Positions 36,211-48,033 are shown, counted from the first letter of the stretch. The stretch is DNA of 64,000 bases from Lepeophtheirus salmonis (GCF_016086655.4 NC_052137.2:40506007-40570006), one strand, 5' to 3'. A program made the numbers and translations. The notes: generated by a model from the sequence alone, not told the origin.

Positions 36211-38810
36211 TTATCTTTTATCTGGATGGCAAGGACATTGACACACAAAATCTTGACTATATTGTTTATCGCCAATGAATTGACCCAATTTAATAATAGC
36301 ATCCACTTCAGGCTCTACGATCAAGTCTTCGGGTTCATCCAATAATGATGAATGCACTATATCCATGGAAAGTACTTTTGAAAATAAATTACAGCTTATA
36401 TTTCTTTTAAACTTTAAAACATTTATAGCCCCAAGTTCTTTTAACATGTCTAAAAGCTCTCTTGTATGCTGTGGTTGAAGAGCAGGAGAAAATTTTTGTT
36501 GGATTTTATCCATATACTGTCCAGGCTTGAGCATTACATATCCTAAAACTGCACCAAGTAAACGATCTAATACGCGTCGATTCAAATTTCCATCAATTTT
36601 AACCCATGGTCTTAAAATGATATGAATTTGATCTACTTTTGACCAATCTACTTTTTTAACAGCTTCTGAGACCTCATTGTTGGACTTATTTTCCAAATTT
36701 GGATCAACGTTGAACAATTTAGTTGAATGTTTTAGATTCGGAGCAGCTTCTTTGTGCCGTGTTCGTAACATCTTAAAAGAATGAAGGAGCCATGGCGAAC
36801 TATATTCAATGCATATATAACGAGTTCGAACGCACCCAGCTCGTAATATTAAAAACGAGTCTATCATTGATATACAAATTGCTTCTATATTAATGTCAGG
36901 AAATTGAATGCACAAATCTGTTCCAGTTACTCCTAATTCTTTACCGGATTTGATATAGTTATACACTTTGAAAGTCAAGCTATCTGGAGGTATATTTTTG
37001 TAAAATGTTTTATCACAAGGCATACAGGTTTTTCGTAATTTATCAACACTTACATTGAATTTGCCATATACATCTAATCCATGACGATTCAATATCCTTT
37101 CCTGAGCTTCAATATTAGCTGGAAAAATGGATCTTGTAATTTCTTTATATTTGCCTCTTTGGGAAAAAATCAGTTTAAAAGTTTTGGATGATGGTGGTTT
37201 TTGTAGAGAAAGATACTTGATGAAAATACGACACGAAGAAATAACAAAGAAGTCATGACTATGTTGGATAGTTTTATCGTTTTTAGCCATTTCTTTATGA
37301 CTAGATTTAGAAGATTCCTTATATTCTTCTTTCATTACATGCAAGGCAATTCTTGAAGCCGAACGAGCAACTACCTGGGAAGATCTCTCTTCTGCAGTAC
37401 AGTTCGGCGAATCTACGTTTGATCTCTCATTGAAAATTACATTGTTAGTCCCAAGTGGTTCAGCACATTGTGTTAATTCTTTTTGAGTCTCTTTTTTGGA
37501 CGAAGTCGCTTCCATAGATTTATTATTTACTTCATCCGATAACATAGTATTATTTGTATCATTTTGAGACGAAGAATTAACGTTTAAGTTTTGTGCTTCA
37601 ATATCGGATTCGATCTCTTTACTTCCAGAATTACGAAGTAGCTCTTTATATCTACGTAGTATTCGTGCGTATGCATCATCAACTCCAGACATATTTGGAT
37701 CAAGAACAACCAATTGATCAGGAACTTCAATTTTGAATTTCAGACATTGTAAACCTAAAAGACACGACACGCTAGCAGCATAACCTCCTTCATGATTAAC
37801 TATAACTTCCTTAAAATTATTAGGTCTTAGTTTATATTCTAGAACAACATTTTTAATGAAATCCCAGCTTTGATGGTATATTTCATGTTGATAACGATTT
37901 AGAAAGACATGCGAAAAAGTAACTGACAGTTGATAAGGAGAAGAACTTAAAGGCAAATAATTGCCCGTTTTGACTCTCGAACGATTACATTGTTTCTTCA
38001 GGGACACCATTTTATTTGTTCTTAGCTTATTCATTACGTCTCGTAGCATCCAATCAGGATATTGTTGATAAATTTTAAAAAGCTGAAATGCCCATGAGTT
38101 TTTGTCCGAGGCTGAACATAGGGAACTAGTAATCAGTGTATTTATGGTCAATGCTTTAGCTTCCTCAACACTATTGGGATCTTCAAAATAAAACTGCCCT
38201 TCTTTTGTCTGGGGGAAGACAAATATGTATTGATCTAAAAGTTCTTCCATTGAGTCGGGAATCATATTAGTACTATTTGAACTAGATGACTCAACAGTTT
38301 GATATTTAGTAACCAACATGGTAACTAGTGGTTCAAAATTATTTTTCAGTCTTTGATCATCTTCATTTTTTCCATATTCATGTAGGGGAAATAGTTTCTT
38401 TATGGATGGATCTTGTTTTACATCCGATAAAAATAGGGATACATTATCCGCAGTAGTCGGATTTTTCATCATGTAATTCAGGCGTCTTTGGCATGCTCTA
38501 GATGTTTTATTTAAACTTTCAGGAAAGCGTTTATGTAATAGATCCCGAACTAACGTATATTGGACCATTTGATATCTAGTATTTTGACATAAATAACTTC
38601 CAGCAACTTTGCAAAGTAGCAATAAAGAGTCTTCAGTTTTAGTCCAGTCTACACGGAGTTTTCTCATTAATCTAAGAGCAGCTTTATCTACATCATCATA
38701 ATAAGGTTTGCGTTCTTCTTTTTTGTCTTTTAGCAATAATTCTTGTCCGAACAGAACTTTTTGAAACACTCGTAGAGGATGACCGGGTAATTTGGTCACT
38801 TTTTCTTTTT
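36211..38810 (-). CDS. GTF3C1: GTF3C1 exon 3 (C-terminal half)
   Basis: Starts after CTGAAGAG and enters EKEKVTKLPGHPLRVF. An in-frame TGA at 38817-38815 shows that the exon must begin after it; an alternative acceptor five bases further in (giving EKVTK) also keeps frame. Conserved stretches include LRLMRKLRVDWTKTEDSLLL, KTSRACQRRLNYMMKNP and the C-terminal RPWVKIDGNLNRRVLDRLLG. Residues about 1380-1500 are Ser/Asn/Glu-rich linker. Confidence 0.94.
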
Positions 38811-41800
38811 CTCTTCAGATTTCTACTAGTACTTTTGGCATTGTTCATTAATGTTACTTTAATAGAGCCTTTTTTTACCAGCCTTATTAGACAAATTCTT
38901 CTTTGAAGAGTCTACGTCGCAATTACTTGTCCATGACCAGTTTCTTTTTAAATGAGAAAACATAGATGAATCAAGTCCAGCGGCACCCCGTTGATCTCCT
39001 GGTAGATAACCTGTATCATTCTCTTGAGCTTCTTCACAACTTTTTGGATTCAAGCAACAGACAAGCTCTTCTTTTTTATCCATATTTTCAAGTGTTATTT
39101 CTTGGCCAAGCGAATTCGACGAGACACCCAGGGGAGTATAAATACAAATTTCCCACATTCGGTACCAATACTGTTCCACGTCATCCAAAGAGTTAAAATT
39201 GAAAGATTTAAAAGTATATTCCTTTGAAGGATTTATTTTATGATAGCCAGGGGATGAGTTCGTTGTGTCGAGTAATGAAGCATTCTTGTTCACAAATAAA
39301 AAAAATTGATCCTTTTCTTTTAATTTATGGGGTCCAAATTGAACAACACCAATATATGCCAAACGAGTGGTAATTTCATAACACGAAAAAATATATTTAC
39401 GATGAAACAACAATTTTTTTCTAATATCTTGTGGTAAAAACTGTATCAAATAATGTTGCTTTACTGGATGTGATAAGTAATCTTCGATCCCAGGAATTAA
39501 GTATGTAATATTAACTAGCTTCACAAAATAGCTGAGTGGTAATCTCAATAATACATCACACATTAAGCACCAACCAGAATCCCATCCTTGGTGATTTGGT
39601 AATTTTGGTATAAACATATTCCAACCAATTTCTCGGGAGTAAAGGGAGAAATCCTCTAATTCTTTTTTCATAGAATCATCAACGCTATATATATTGTTTT
39701 CTTTCCATTGATCATATACTTTATCCTTATCAGTTACAAGTTTACCATCATATCCATATGTTAAATAGTAGAGAAATACATGGAATTCTCTCATTCGAAT
39801 AAACTTGGGTTGTAAACCATATGTTTTCCCTATTCTGGGGTTATAAATCATTTTGCAATCAGCCATAGAAGAATTTTGAACGGCATCCAAATCATTAGAA
39901 CGAAATGAAAGTTCATCATTAACTTTGGGAGTTATATTGAATTTCATTTTCGCCTGCTCAATTGCAGATTGTATCACAGTATTTGTTTCATCTATATCTG
40001 GACCACATACAAAATGTAAAACTCGTTTTTTTACTTTGTTCTTGAGTACAACTCGAATATTTCGAATCTGTTTTTCTTTAGCAAGTTTGTTAAGTATTCT
40101 GAGAAGTGATTTTTTGTCCATACGTGTTTTGATGCCTTCAGCTTCCTCTTTAAGAAGTAGCATTTTGTATAGTTTAGTTGTGTCATCGATTACTTTCAGC
40201 TGCCGTACCGACTCCATTATAGCGTTTGCCCTGCTTAATTGACGAAAAGAGTTTGTGTTAGTGGGTTTGATAACCTTATCTGTTGTTGATGGGAGTACAG
40301 GAGAATCAACGACTTCAGTGTCGACATACATTGAGCCTTCATTAATTTCAACCTTGAGTACATCTTTTGAATCAGTTATATTTTGGCATTGAGAAGAAGA
40401 AGACGCAGGAGGTGATGATGATACTTCATTGGAAGAAAGTTTAGAGGACTGTCGAAAGGATGCCATTTTTTCTTTTTCAATTTTAAGTTGATTTGAAGCT
40501 TTACTTAAATGACTATACCTTAAAGCAATATAATAAGTAACTCTTTGCCTGCCAAAATCTTTCATAAGACTTTTAACCAAATTTCTTCTTTCTAAGTTAC
40601 GACAGACTGTACGCGCTTCTAATTTTCCTAAACCCAATAGTCTCCCTAACTCACATTGGTATATACCTTCTGGGCCAACTTTTTCCAAGAGTTTATAAGC
40701 TTGATGCATGAGTGATCTATCAAATAAAACAGACTTTTGATTTGTAAATAAACTCCCTTCATCTTCATCTTCTTCGTCATCTTTCTTATCTTGCCAAATA
40801 CTCTCGGGATCAACATTTATGTCGAGTAATTGTACCACTCGTATGGTTTTTTCCTTACTTGCGGAATTTTTACAACGCCATTCGGAGGAATCCGGAAAAA
40901 GTGTTCGATAAGGTACTATAAACGAACCTTTCATAAACTTCTGAAACTCTTGCGATTTGTATACTTTTTTGATGTTATGCCCAAGTTTCAAATGCTCCCT
41001 CATTTCCTCACAAGACACCATACCTTTAGGTTTAGTCTTTAGAAATGACACCATATTATGTACGAGAATGAGGGCCTTTGACTTTCGTTCAGTATAAAAA
41101 CGAGGCAAATGAAAGAGAGTACCTTGAAAATTTTGACCATGGCTCTTTTGATGATGAATTTGCTTGGTAATGAGACCAAATGAGATAAGAGATTTTCTAT
41201 GATAGAATAGCGTCTTTGGATTTTCATTCATGAATTGCAGAGAAAGTATTCCTTGGGATACCTCCCCCAAAAAACGTGTTCGAGCAATTCGTTCCAGAAT
41301 ACACCATTGCATACTAGAGAGTGGAAAAGAGACTTCGTCGTAATCCTCAGACAAAATAGCATTTGCCCGGTTTTTTTGAGAAGCCACAAGAACAAAACCA
41401 TTTACTCCACCATGTTTTTTAATCGCTTCATTAAGGGGAATATCTTCAATCAGATTATTATCTATCTTTTTACGGGTAAAATAATCTGAACAAGACCCTT
41501 TTTCATCTCCATCAATAAGCTTGAACGGATAGATTTCAATTGGAGTATCGTCAGGTTCAATGATTATACCTTAAATATAAACTTTGATTTAAAGAGAGCA
41601 ATAATTAAGTAGCGGTGCTCAAAGTTACCTAAATCTGGATCCACGAATTGATACCTATCAAAGATGACGAGAGGTTTTCGAGGCTCTTCCAATCTGTAGC
41701 TTATAATGTCTACCCTAGATATGAGCTTTTGAACAATCGACCATATGAATTTTTCTGAAAGTGAGAAATCCTTGTCCTTCCCAATAAAGAATGGTCTCCT

Positions 41801-41926
41801 TTGCTCCAATCGTCTCAATAACGCTTCCCATGTTATTCCATCAAGTCCCTCAAGCGCTATTTCATCAAGAATAATGAAACTATAGTTCAGAGAATTGAAT
41901 ATACGATTTTTGCGAGAATCACTCAT
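36211..41926 (-). CDS. GTF3C1: General transcription factor 3C polypeptide 1 (TFIIIC largest subunit), spliced
   Basis: Three exons on the - strand: 41926-41629, 41569-38879 and 38810-36211, joined by 59-bp and 68-bp GT-AG introns in phase 1, giving about 1862 residues from ATG to stop. TFIIIC's largest subunit binds the B box of tRNA and similar genes and recruits TFIIIB for RNA polymerase III. The N-terminus (DEIALEGLDGITWEALLRRL), the B-block winged-helix segment (CILERIARTRF, about residue 187), a second winged helix (GLGKLEARTVCRNLERR, about 412), AAGLDSSMFSHLKRNWSWTS (about 965), LRLMRKLRVDW in exon 3 and a C-terminal winged helix (RPWVKIDGNLN) occur in the same order as in the animal protein. 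It is somewhat shorter than the vertebrate form, mainly in linkers. It converges on dgo across a 6.9-kb gap. Confidence 0.95.
38879..41569 (-). CDS. GTF3C1: GTF3C1 exon 2 (B-block domains)
   Basis: Begins after TTATATTTAAG with IIIEPDDTPIEIYPFKLIDG, which aligns with the family's YPIHMI region; no ATG is needed here because the frame is continuous from exon 1. Contains both winged-helix segments, a Ser/Pro-rich and acidic linker (about 360-560), the YIFSCYEITTRLAYIGVVQF region and ends NKAG at the donor G|GTAAAA (38878). Confidence 0.94.
41629..41926 (-). CDS. GTF3C1: GTF3C1 exon 1
   Basis: Starts at the ATG in AAAATGAGTG and codes 99 residues plus one base, ending FVDPDLG at the donor G|GTAACT. 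DEVALEGLDG-type sequence near residue 20 is the family's conserved N-terminus, so the start is probably right. About 20 residues precede that motif, longer than in vertebrates. Confidence 0.93.
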
Positions 41927-42593
41927 TTTAACTCATAGTCAAATGATGATTTAAAGGCCAAAGATAGTGTGAACGAAACTAAGCTCGGGACTCGAGCCCT
42001 CAAGTTCACATGCTAGTTTAAATGTTCTTTCTAGGGTTGAAAATAAACAAAAGACTCTAGCAAACATCCCCGGACTTTTTTTATTCTATTTAATCACTCA
42101 ACTTTTCATTTCCTCCCATCCACAACATGTTATCTACTTTACCGCATTTTTTTTTTGTCAAAATGTAAATCTATTCCACATTTAAAATTGTACGTATAAT
42201 ATTTTTGGGCCTCTAATTAATCTCTGAATTATAAATTGAGCTTATGAATATTTGCATTATATCGTTTATGCAAACAGTGAGAGGTTGTACGCTTAATAAT
42301 ACTTAGTGTCATAAAATGAAATGCCCTTTTTATAGCTAGAAAAGAAAAGAAAACATGACGAAAGTTACTAAATAATATGTAAATTAAATAGCTTTCAAAT
42401 ATTTCTGTAATAAATGTGACCAGTATATTTTAAGATCTTGTAGGTATGATATTTAGTTACAAGTGACATTTAATGTCAAATAAAACAACGTGGTAAAGAA
42501 GCATTTGAATTATCCAGAAATGAAAGAATTATTATATACATCAAGTCTCTTCTAGAAATTATAATACTTTTAATTGCATGTTGAATATGTATT
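41927..42593 (-). other. 5' flank of GTF3C1
   Basis: No other gene is visible. The first 200 bp next to the start are the part duplicated at 47165-47446. No clear TATA box was identified. The rest is AT-rich sequence up to the tRNA duplication. Confidence 0.5.
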
Positions 42594-42864
42594 CTCTTTA
42601 ATACTATATTAACGCAGATAAATAAAGGTAATTTCACTAAAGTGCATAAATATTTATTTTATTATCAATTTATAACAAGAACATATTTGTACTCTGGATT
42701 AAATGCCCGTATGTGTATAATATATTTTTATAATTAGTAGCATAATACCTGTAATGATATCTTCTTTTAGTATATTAAAAAATAATTTCTTGGCCCATGG
42801 GGGGATCGAACCCGCGACTTTCGCGTTATTAGCACGACGCTCTAACCAACTGAGCTAATGGGCC
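42594..42864 (+). repeat. Left arm of tRNA-Ile inverted duplication
   Basis: This 271-bp segment is the reverse complement of 47764-48033 with only a few differences. It contains the complete tRNA gene plus its 3' flank (TAATACTATATTAAC to the tRNA end). Similarity stops abruptly at the tRNA's first base. The near-identity of AT-rich flank points to a recent event. Confidence 0.92.
42791..42864 (-). tRNA. trnI-AAU: tRNA-Ile (anticodon AAT)
   Basis: A 74-nt intronless cloverleaf. The acceptor stem GGCCCAT pairs with ATGGGCC, discriminator A. The anticodon stem TCGTG/CGCGA closes the loop CTAATAA (anticodon AAT). The A box TAGCTCAGTTGG and B box GGGTTCGATCC are perfect, and a T6 terminator follows within about 15 nt. 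It lies about 865 bp upstream of the GTF3C1 start, on the same strand. Confidence 0.97.
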
Positions 42865-43214
42865 ACTTGTATTAAGTATTGAAAAATATAAAAGATATAA
42901 AACTCCTAAAATGTTTTTAGCGTTATTAAATATAGGAAACTTGGACCATAATTAATTTTCCTTGAATTTGCATGTGCTCAAATAATTTATATTTAAGTAT
43001 CAAAAGACAACAAGATAAAAAATAGCCATAAACTGAACAACTTCTTTGATAAAATCTCATGATATGTTCAATATGATCGTTAAAAATATATTATTCTATG
43101 AAAAACCTAATTTATTCTTACAGGATATGAAATCATTTTTTAGGTAAAAGGAAGTCAAAACAACTAATCAAAAAACTATAATTATTAATGTAATATAACG
43201 AAAAAACGATCTCT

Positions 43215-43300
43215 TACGTTTGCCGTAATCCTAGTGACTAACAAACAAACAGTCAAAAACAAAACCTCTGTTCAACTTTGTTACAGAGGTAAATATAGAT
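43215..43300 (-). repeat. Fragment of the GTCTGTTAG...GGATTACGGCAAA repeat
   Basis: TTTGCCGTAATCCTAGTGAC, TAACAAACAAACAGTC and AAACAAAACCTCTG; reverse copy of the start of 25373-25700. Confidence 0.6.
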
Positions 43301-44008
43301 TAACAGTTTTTGAGCAATTTTAAATATATTCAAATTTGAATTACGATGATTTGTAGCTATAAATGTAAAAGCTAGATACTATTTCTTTACGTTTTCTAAT
43401 TGATTTTAAGGAATTATATATATTTTATTGATTATAAATATGTTCAGGAGTTTGTGATTGAATCACATTGATAATAACTTAATGAACCCCTGGAGTTCTA
43501 GAATACAAAATGAAAAGTCTTATTCATTGACATCATCATGGATAGATAAGCTGAACATATCTCCAAGCAAGACTATATATATAATATATATTTATACAAA
43601 TTCTTTAGGGGCAAACTCAAAAAAGTATGTTGTGTTATCCAAAATATCAAGTGGTACCTAAGAGCTTAGAACTACGGTCGTCCTTATTGTTAATCCTTCT
43701 CGAGATATGATGAATTATAATTATTATTTAAAAGCTGAAAATTAATACCTTAATTTAGCTGCAAAATATTAGGAATATATTTTTTTTATCAATCAAAGTG
43801 ATTCGAATGATTAATTATCGTTTCAAGTCATTTCCGAAATAATTTTAACAATTCATCCTAGAAAGTTATCAACAAACAATAAATTACAAGTATGATTTAT
43901 AATTATAAAATATGCATAAGCAATGACACCATAGTCGAAATAAAAAATTGACATTGTAATTTGTAACACAACTTTTTGAATATTAGAACGCATAAAATAT
44001 AATGCACA

Positions 44009-44300
44009 CTGTTATGTAATGTCTTTTATTTACTTTTAGATCATGACGTAGGGATTTGTTTTAAATAGATAGTAATGTGGGGTCTACGAGTTGGTATATT
44101 TTAATAGTTATAAGTATGTACATCCTTTTAAATGTAATCCCTTATAGAATATATGTTTTAGTGTATGATTGTATCCCCAATCCAAAGGTATTCTTATTGG
44201 CTTTAGTCCGGTCCGTTACTTCCGTCTGTTGGTGGTGTTCGTAGAACATTACACACACTCTAGTACTTAAGTACTCCTCGTATAATATGTTACAGTGCAC
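44009..44300 (+). repeat. Left arm of a 12-kb inverted repeat pair
   Basis: CTGTTATGTAATGTCTTTTA, TAGGGATTT, AGTTGGTATATTTTAATAGT and GTCTGTTGGTGGTGTTCG match the reverse complement of 55850-56116. Identity is roughly 80%, and the match ends sharply at the outer end of both arms. Confidence 0.82.
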
Positions 44301-45186
44301 ACTATTATAAATTCCTAAATAATGTATTTAGATGAGAGATGGGGATTTATCCCAAGATCTTGGAATATTGGAATCGTGCGCAGAAGTCTAGAAGTGTTTT
44401 AGAGATCTCCATAGAAATGCTGGATTTTCCTTACTTAAATGAGGAAAATCGATCTCACGTCATTTATACTTAATGTAGATAATTTTTTTAATATTTCAAC
44501 CAGTTTTTTTTCAATCCGTTCTTCGTTTAATCGCAACATGTTCTGGAAATATGTCCTTTCAAGATAGCCTTCAAAACCACAAATAAAGTGTACTGTATCG
44601 AATAAAAAGTATAATGGACGTTATTACATTTATTTATTTAATATTTTGTAAAGTTTTCAACTAATTTGTTTATTGAAAGTACATAAATTTTAATCCGACA
44701 TCAGCACCATCAATCTTTATTACTGCACAATATGAAAGTCTTATATTTTATCCTCTCTTTTTTTTCTAATAATTATATTTTATTGTCTGCAGAGCGTGGG
44801 AACATATTCATATACTCGAATTTCATATTATACAATTCAATTGCAGGTATTTGAAAGTATCATCTTTTGCACAATACTGTATTCTGTAATTCCTGAAATT
44901 TCATTCAATTCTCTTTACGGTTAACAAAGTTGTGTTGTTTTATCGAAATATCATATTTTATTAGATCACAGATTTTGTTGCAGGTTATGGCATAAGCAGT
45001 ATAAAAAAGGCGTAATTTTTTTGTGATAAATAGGTCATAACTTCCTTAATATTGAAGCTACAGACATGATTTTGGTATCAAAATGTCTTTTTAACCATTA
45101 TCTATTAGATAAAACAGAATTAAAAGGGGGAAAAATGAATTTGTAATTTTTTGTTACACACTTAAATAATTAGACAAACCATTGTA

Positions 45187-46208
45187 AAATCAACTCAAAC
45201 ACTTGTGTTAGAAAAGGTAACGCATATAATCAAGCATGTGTATCCCGAATTATACAAATTAGTAGGGCTTTTAACACTCGAAAAGATCCATTCATTCTAG
45301 AACTCGAGTCACTAAGGAAACAGAATGCAGATTTACACGAAAAAGGGAAAAATTTTCAATCGAAAAATAGATTATTAAAATCAAAATCTAATTTTAAGGA
45401 AGCGATGAAAGGAGAACTGGAAAAGAGATTGACTAAATCTGAATTTAAACTCATAATTAGTGGGAAGAGGTTTGGAAAAATGGAATGAAGAGGATTTTAT
45501 TAAAGGATTGATACTGAAGTAATGGTTGTTGAGAATGCTCCCGTCAGATCTGAAGGAGACCAATGTTTTGTTTAAATGTTTCAACAAATTACAGGTTGTG
45601 GTATCGCCAATCCACTAATCTATATATACTAATCCTGCATCTCCTTTTAGGCCCTATTTTGAGCGAAGCAGATTCAGAAGATAAAATAGAATTTTATCAA
45701 GACTTTGATGGTATAATTTATCCTCAAATCATTAAAGATGAGATTGAGGAAGATATAAATAATGGTGAAAATACAATAGAACAACCATCTAATGATTTAC
45801 ATCTTCCTAAAATCTGTGAAGATGAAGGATTTATTTATGTTAGTGGATATATGGTCGAATCGTTACATCAAAAATTTCCCACTCTGGGGTGTAATACTTC
45901 CAGCATCCAAGCTCCTCCAAGTCCATAGCTTAAAATATTGTCAAGAGGGGGATGTTTTTTGGAATTTTGCAAAAAAATACAGAAGCATTTAATTAAGTTT
46001 CAAGGGAATTTTTTTGATACCGAACCATATGTGATGGATCGACTCATCAGTATAATTGTGGAAAATTATCCTAAGGAACAATATGAAGTTCTAAAAAAAT
46101 TATTAGTACTCGTACATTCATTAGACTAAAGTATATTAATATTGTAAACAAAAGTAGCATAAAAAGAAAATTAGCAAGTAACGTGCAAAAAACTGTTCAT
46201 TTCATTAG
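45187..46208 (+). pseudogene. P-element/THAP-type transposase relic
   Basis: Across frames one reads a helical, Lys-rich coiled coil (LESLRKQNADLHEKGKNF), then ELEKRLTKSEFKLIISGKRF, the segment that follows the coiled coil in P-element-like transposases. After a gap come ICEDEGFIYVSGYMVES and LSRGGCFLEFCKKIQ, and finally a C-terminal basic tail (INIVNKSSIKRKLASN). The central catalytic part is missing and frames shift several times, so the gene is dead. No THAP zinc finger was seen. The assignment rests on the order and character of the motifs. Confidence 0.7.
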
Positions 46209-47164
46209 TTAAAAAGTAGAGACGGAAATTATATATATATTTTTTTGAGGCTCTTTATTTAATTTTAAACAATAAACTTTCAAAATGTGAGTGACTGTGT
46301 TCAAGCTAAGTCTAAAAACCTTGTCAAACAATTCCAACATTTTTTTCGAAGTAAAAGAGTTCTTCTTTAACACTTCTTTTGTAATACTATTGGGAGCGAA
46401 GTTTTCTTCTTGTGTCAAATCAACGAAGAGTCAATATGGGAACTGTATGACTGTGGATTAATCAGTTCTATTTCAATAAAGTATTCGTTTTAAGATACTT
46501 AACTTTAATTAAATCATCACATAACAATGCATATTATGATTTTTTTTTTTTTTTAAATTCATGATCCCTAGTAGATGTAATTATGTTGCACTTTATCATA
46601 ATGACCTATTCTTTAATGCTGGGAGTGATGAAGTAACACGATCTTTTGTTAGATTGAACTCCACACATTCTCCAAGGAGTATTCATCTAGTATCTTCTAT
46701 TTGATGAAGAATGCTTACGATAATTTATAGCCATCCTAACAAATGACAGTCAATATAAATAACTTATAAGTAATTATAATATATATGGATTGAATATATT
46801 GTTCTTGGATTGAATGATAGAATTGATGATGAAAAGACTGAAGAGTTAACACAGAATAACTAATAAGCCTTCAATTTAATTTTCCTAATGAATTTGAGTG
46901 AAATCCGACAATCTTCTTCGTTCATCACTGTAGTCCACTATGGCAAAATGCTCCTCTATAGAAACTGAGACTTAGCTTCAAATGATTCACTACGACGTGG
47001 AAGATCCTCAATGGGTTTGAATGTCTTTTAATAAAATGGAGAACTTGTCAAATTGTAGAATCAAGAATGTAAATTGTTTTCTTTTTTTATACGATCGAAA
47101 ATGTAAATAACACATGCAACTACTCATATGAGTTATAACCTTGTATTTCTATTAACCTTGAATG

Positions 47165-47446
47165 GAACTTAGTTTAGAGAATTGAATAGACTATTTTTGC
47201 AAGATTCACTCATCTTAACTCATAGTCAAATGATGATTTAAAGACCAAAAATAATCATAACGTAAATGTAAACTATAAAGTAATCGATAATTAATAGAGC
47301 CCTCAAATTCACACGGATTGCCCCTGCTACTTGAATGTTTTTCCTCCTGTTGATAAATGAACAATGGCGTTAACACAAGATTTGCGGACTTTTTCATTTT
47401 GATTAATCACTCAACTTTTCGTTTCGCCCCCTTCACAACTTATCTA
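47165..47446 (-). pseudogene. Diverged copy of the GTF3C1 promoter and first codons
   Basis: The stretch aligns in the same orientation with about 41885-42128. Shared blocks include TTTAGAGAATTGAATA, TTAACTCATAGTCAAATGATG, GAGCCCTCAA and TTTAATCACTCAACTTTTC-like sequence. It therefore covers the GTF3C1 5' flank, the ATG and roughly the first dozen codons. The copy of the coding start runs into a stop and the rest of the gene is absent, so it is a promoter-bearing fragment rather than a gene. Confidence 0.85.
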
Positions 47447-47763
47447 TTAGACTATTAGTCATTTAGCTAACGTGATTTATATTGTATTTATTGTGTACGC
47501 GTAAATCACTCAGTAACCCCCCTCTTTCTCCCGAATTTTACAAACTCATGTATTTGCATGAATTCTAAAGAAACTAAAGGAAAGTAATCAAATAATAGTT
47601 AAGAATTATTAACATATCAGGAGCATCAGTCATCACTACCAAGGTTAATAGAAATAGAAAATGTATTTCTAGTAACCAATTTTTTCTTTTTGATCAGATT
47701 AAATTAACACTAAATCAATTTAAAAGTTTTAAATATTATAAACTTTTCCAATTTCGTATAAGA

Positions 47764-47837
47764 GGCCCATTAGCTCAGTTGGTTAGAGCGTCGTGCTAAT
47801 AACGCGAAAGTCGCGGGTTCGATCCCCCCATGGGCCA
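47764..47837 (+). tRNA. trnI-AAU: tRNA-Ile (anticodon AAT), second copy
   Basis: The same 74 nt as the copy at 42791-42864 but on the other strand. A box, B box and T-run terminator are all intact, so it looks functional. The 5' flanks of the two copies differ, while about 195 bp of 3' flank is shared. Confidence 0.97.
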
Positions 47838-48033
47838 AGAAATTATTTTTTAATATACTAAAAGAAGATATCATTACAGGTATTATGCTACTAATTATAA
47901 AAATATATTATACACATACGGGCATTTAATCCAGAGTACAAATATGTTCTTGTTATAAATTGATAATAAAATAAATATTTATGCACTTTAGTGAAATAAC
48001 CTTTATCTATCTCTGTTAATATAGTATTGAAGA
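47764..48033 (-). repeat. Right arm of tRNA-Ile inverted duplication
   Basis: Partner of 42594-42864, separated by 4.9 kb. It ends near GTTAATATAGTATTGAAGA, after which an AT-rich interspersed repeat begins. See findings. Confidence 0.92.

Noticed and set aside
38800..38878. Two separate genes or a frameshifted GTF3C1
   Set aside because: A 68-bp GT-AG intron in the right phase joins the two frames, and conserved family motifs continue across it.
39925..40242. 105-codon open frame on the + strand
   Set aside because: Antisense shadow of GTF3C1 exon 2.
42791..42864. A tRNA-derived SINE rather than a tRNA gene
   Set aside because: The full cloverleaf, discriminator base and T-run terminator are intact and no SINE body or A-tail follows.
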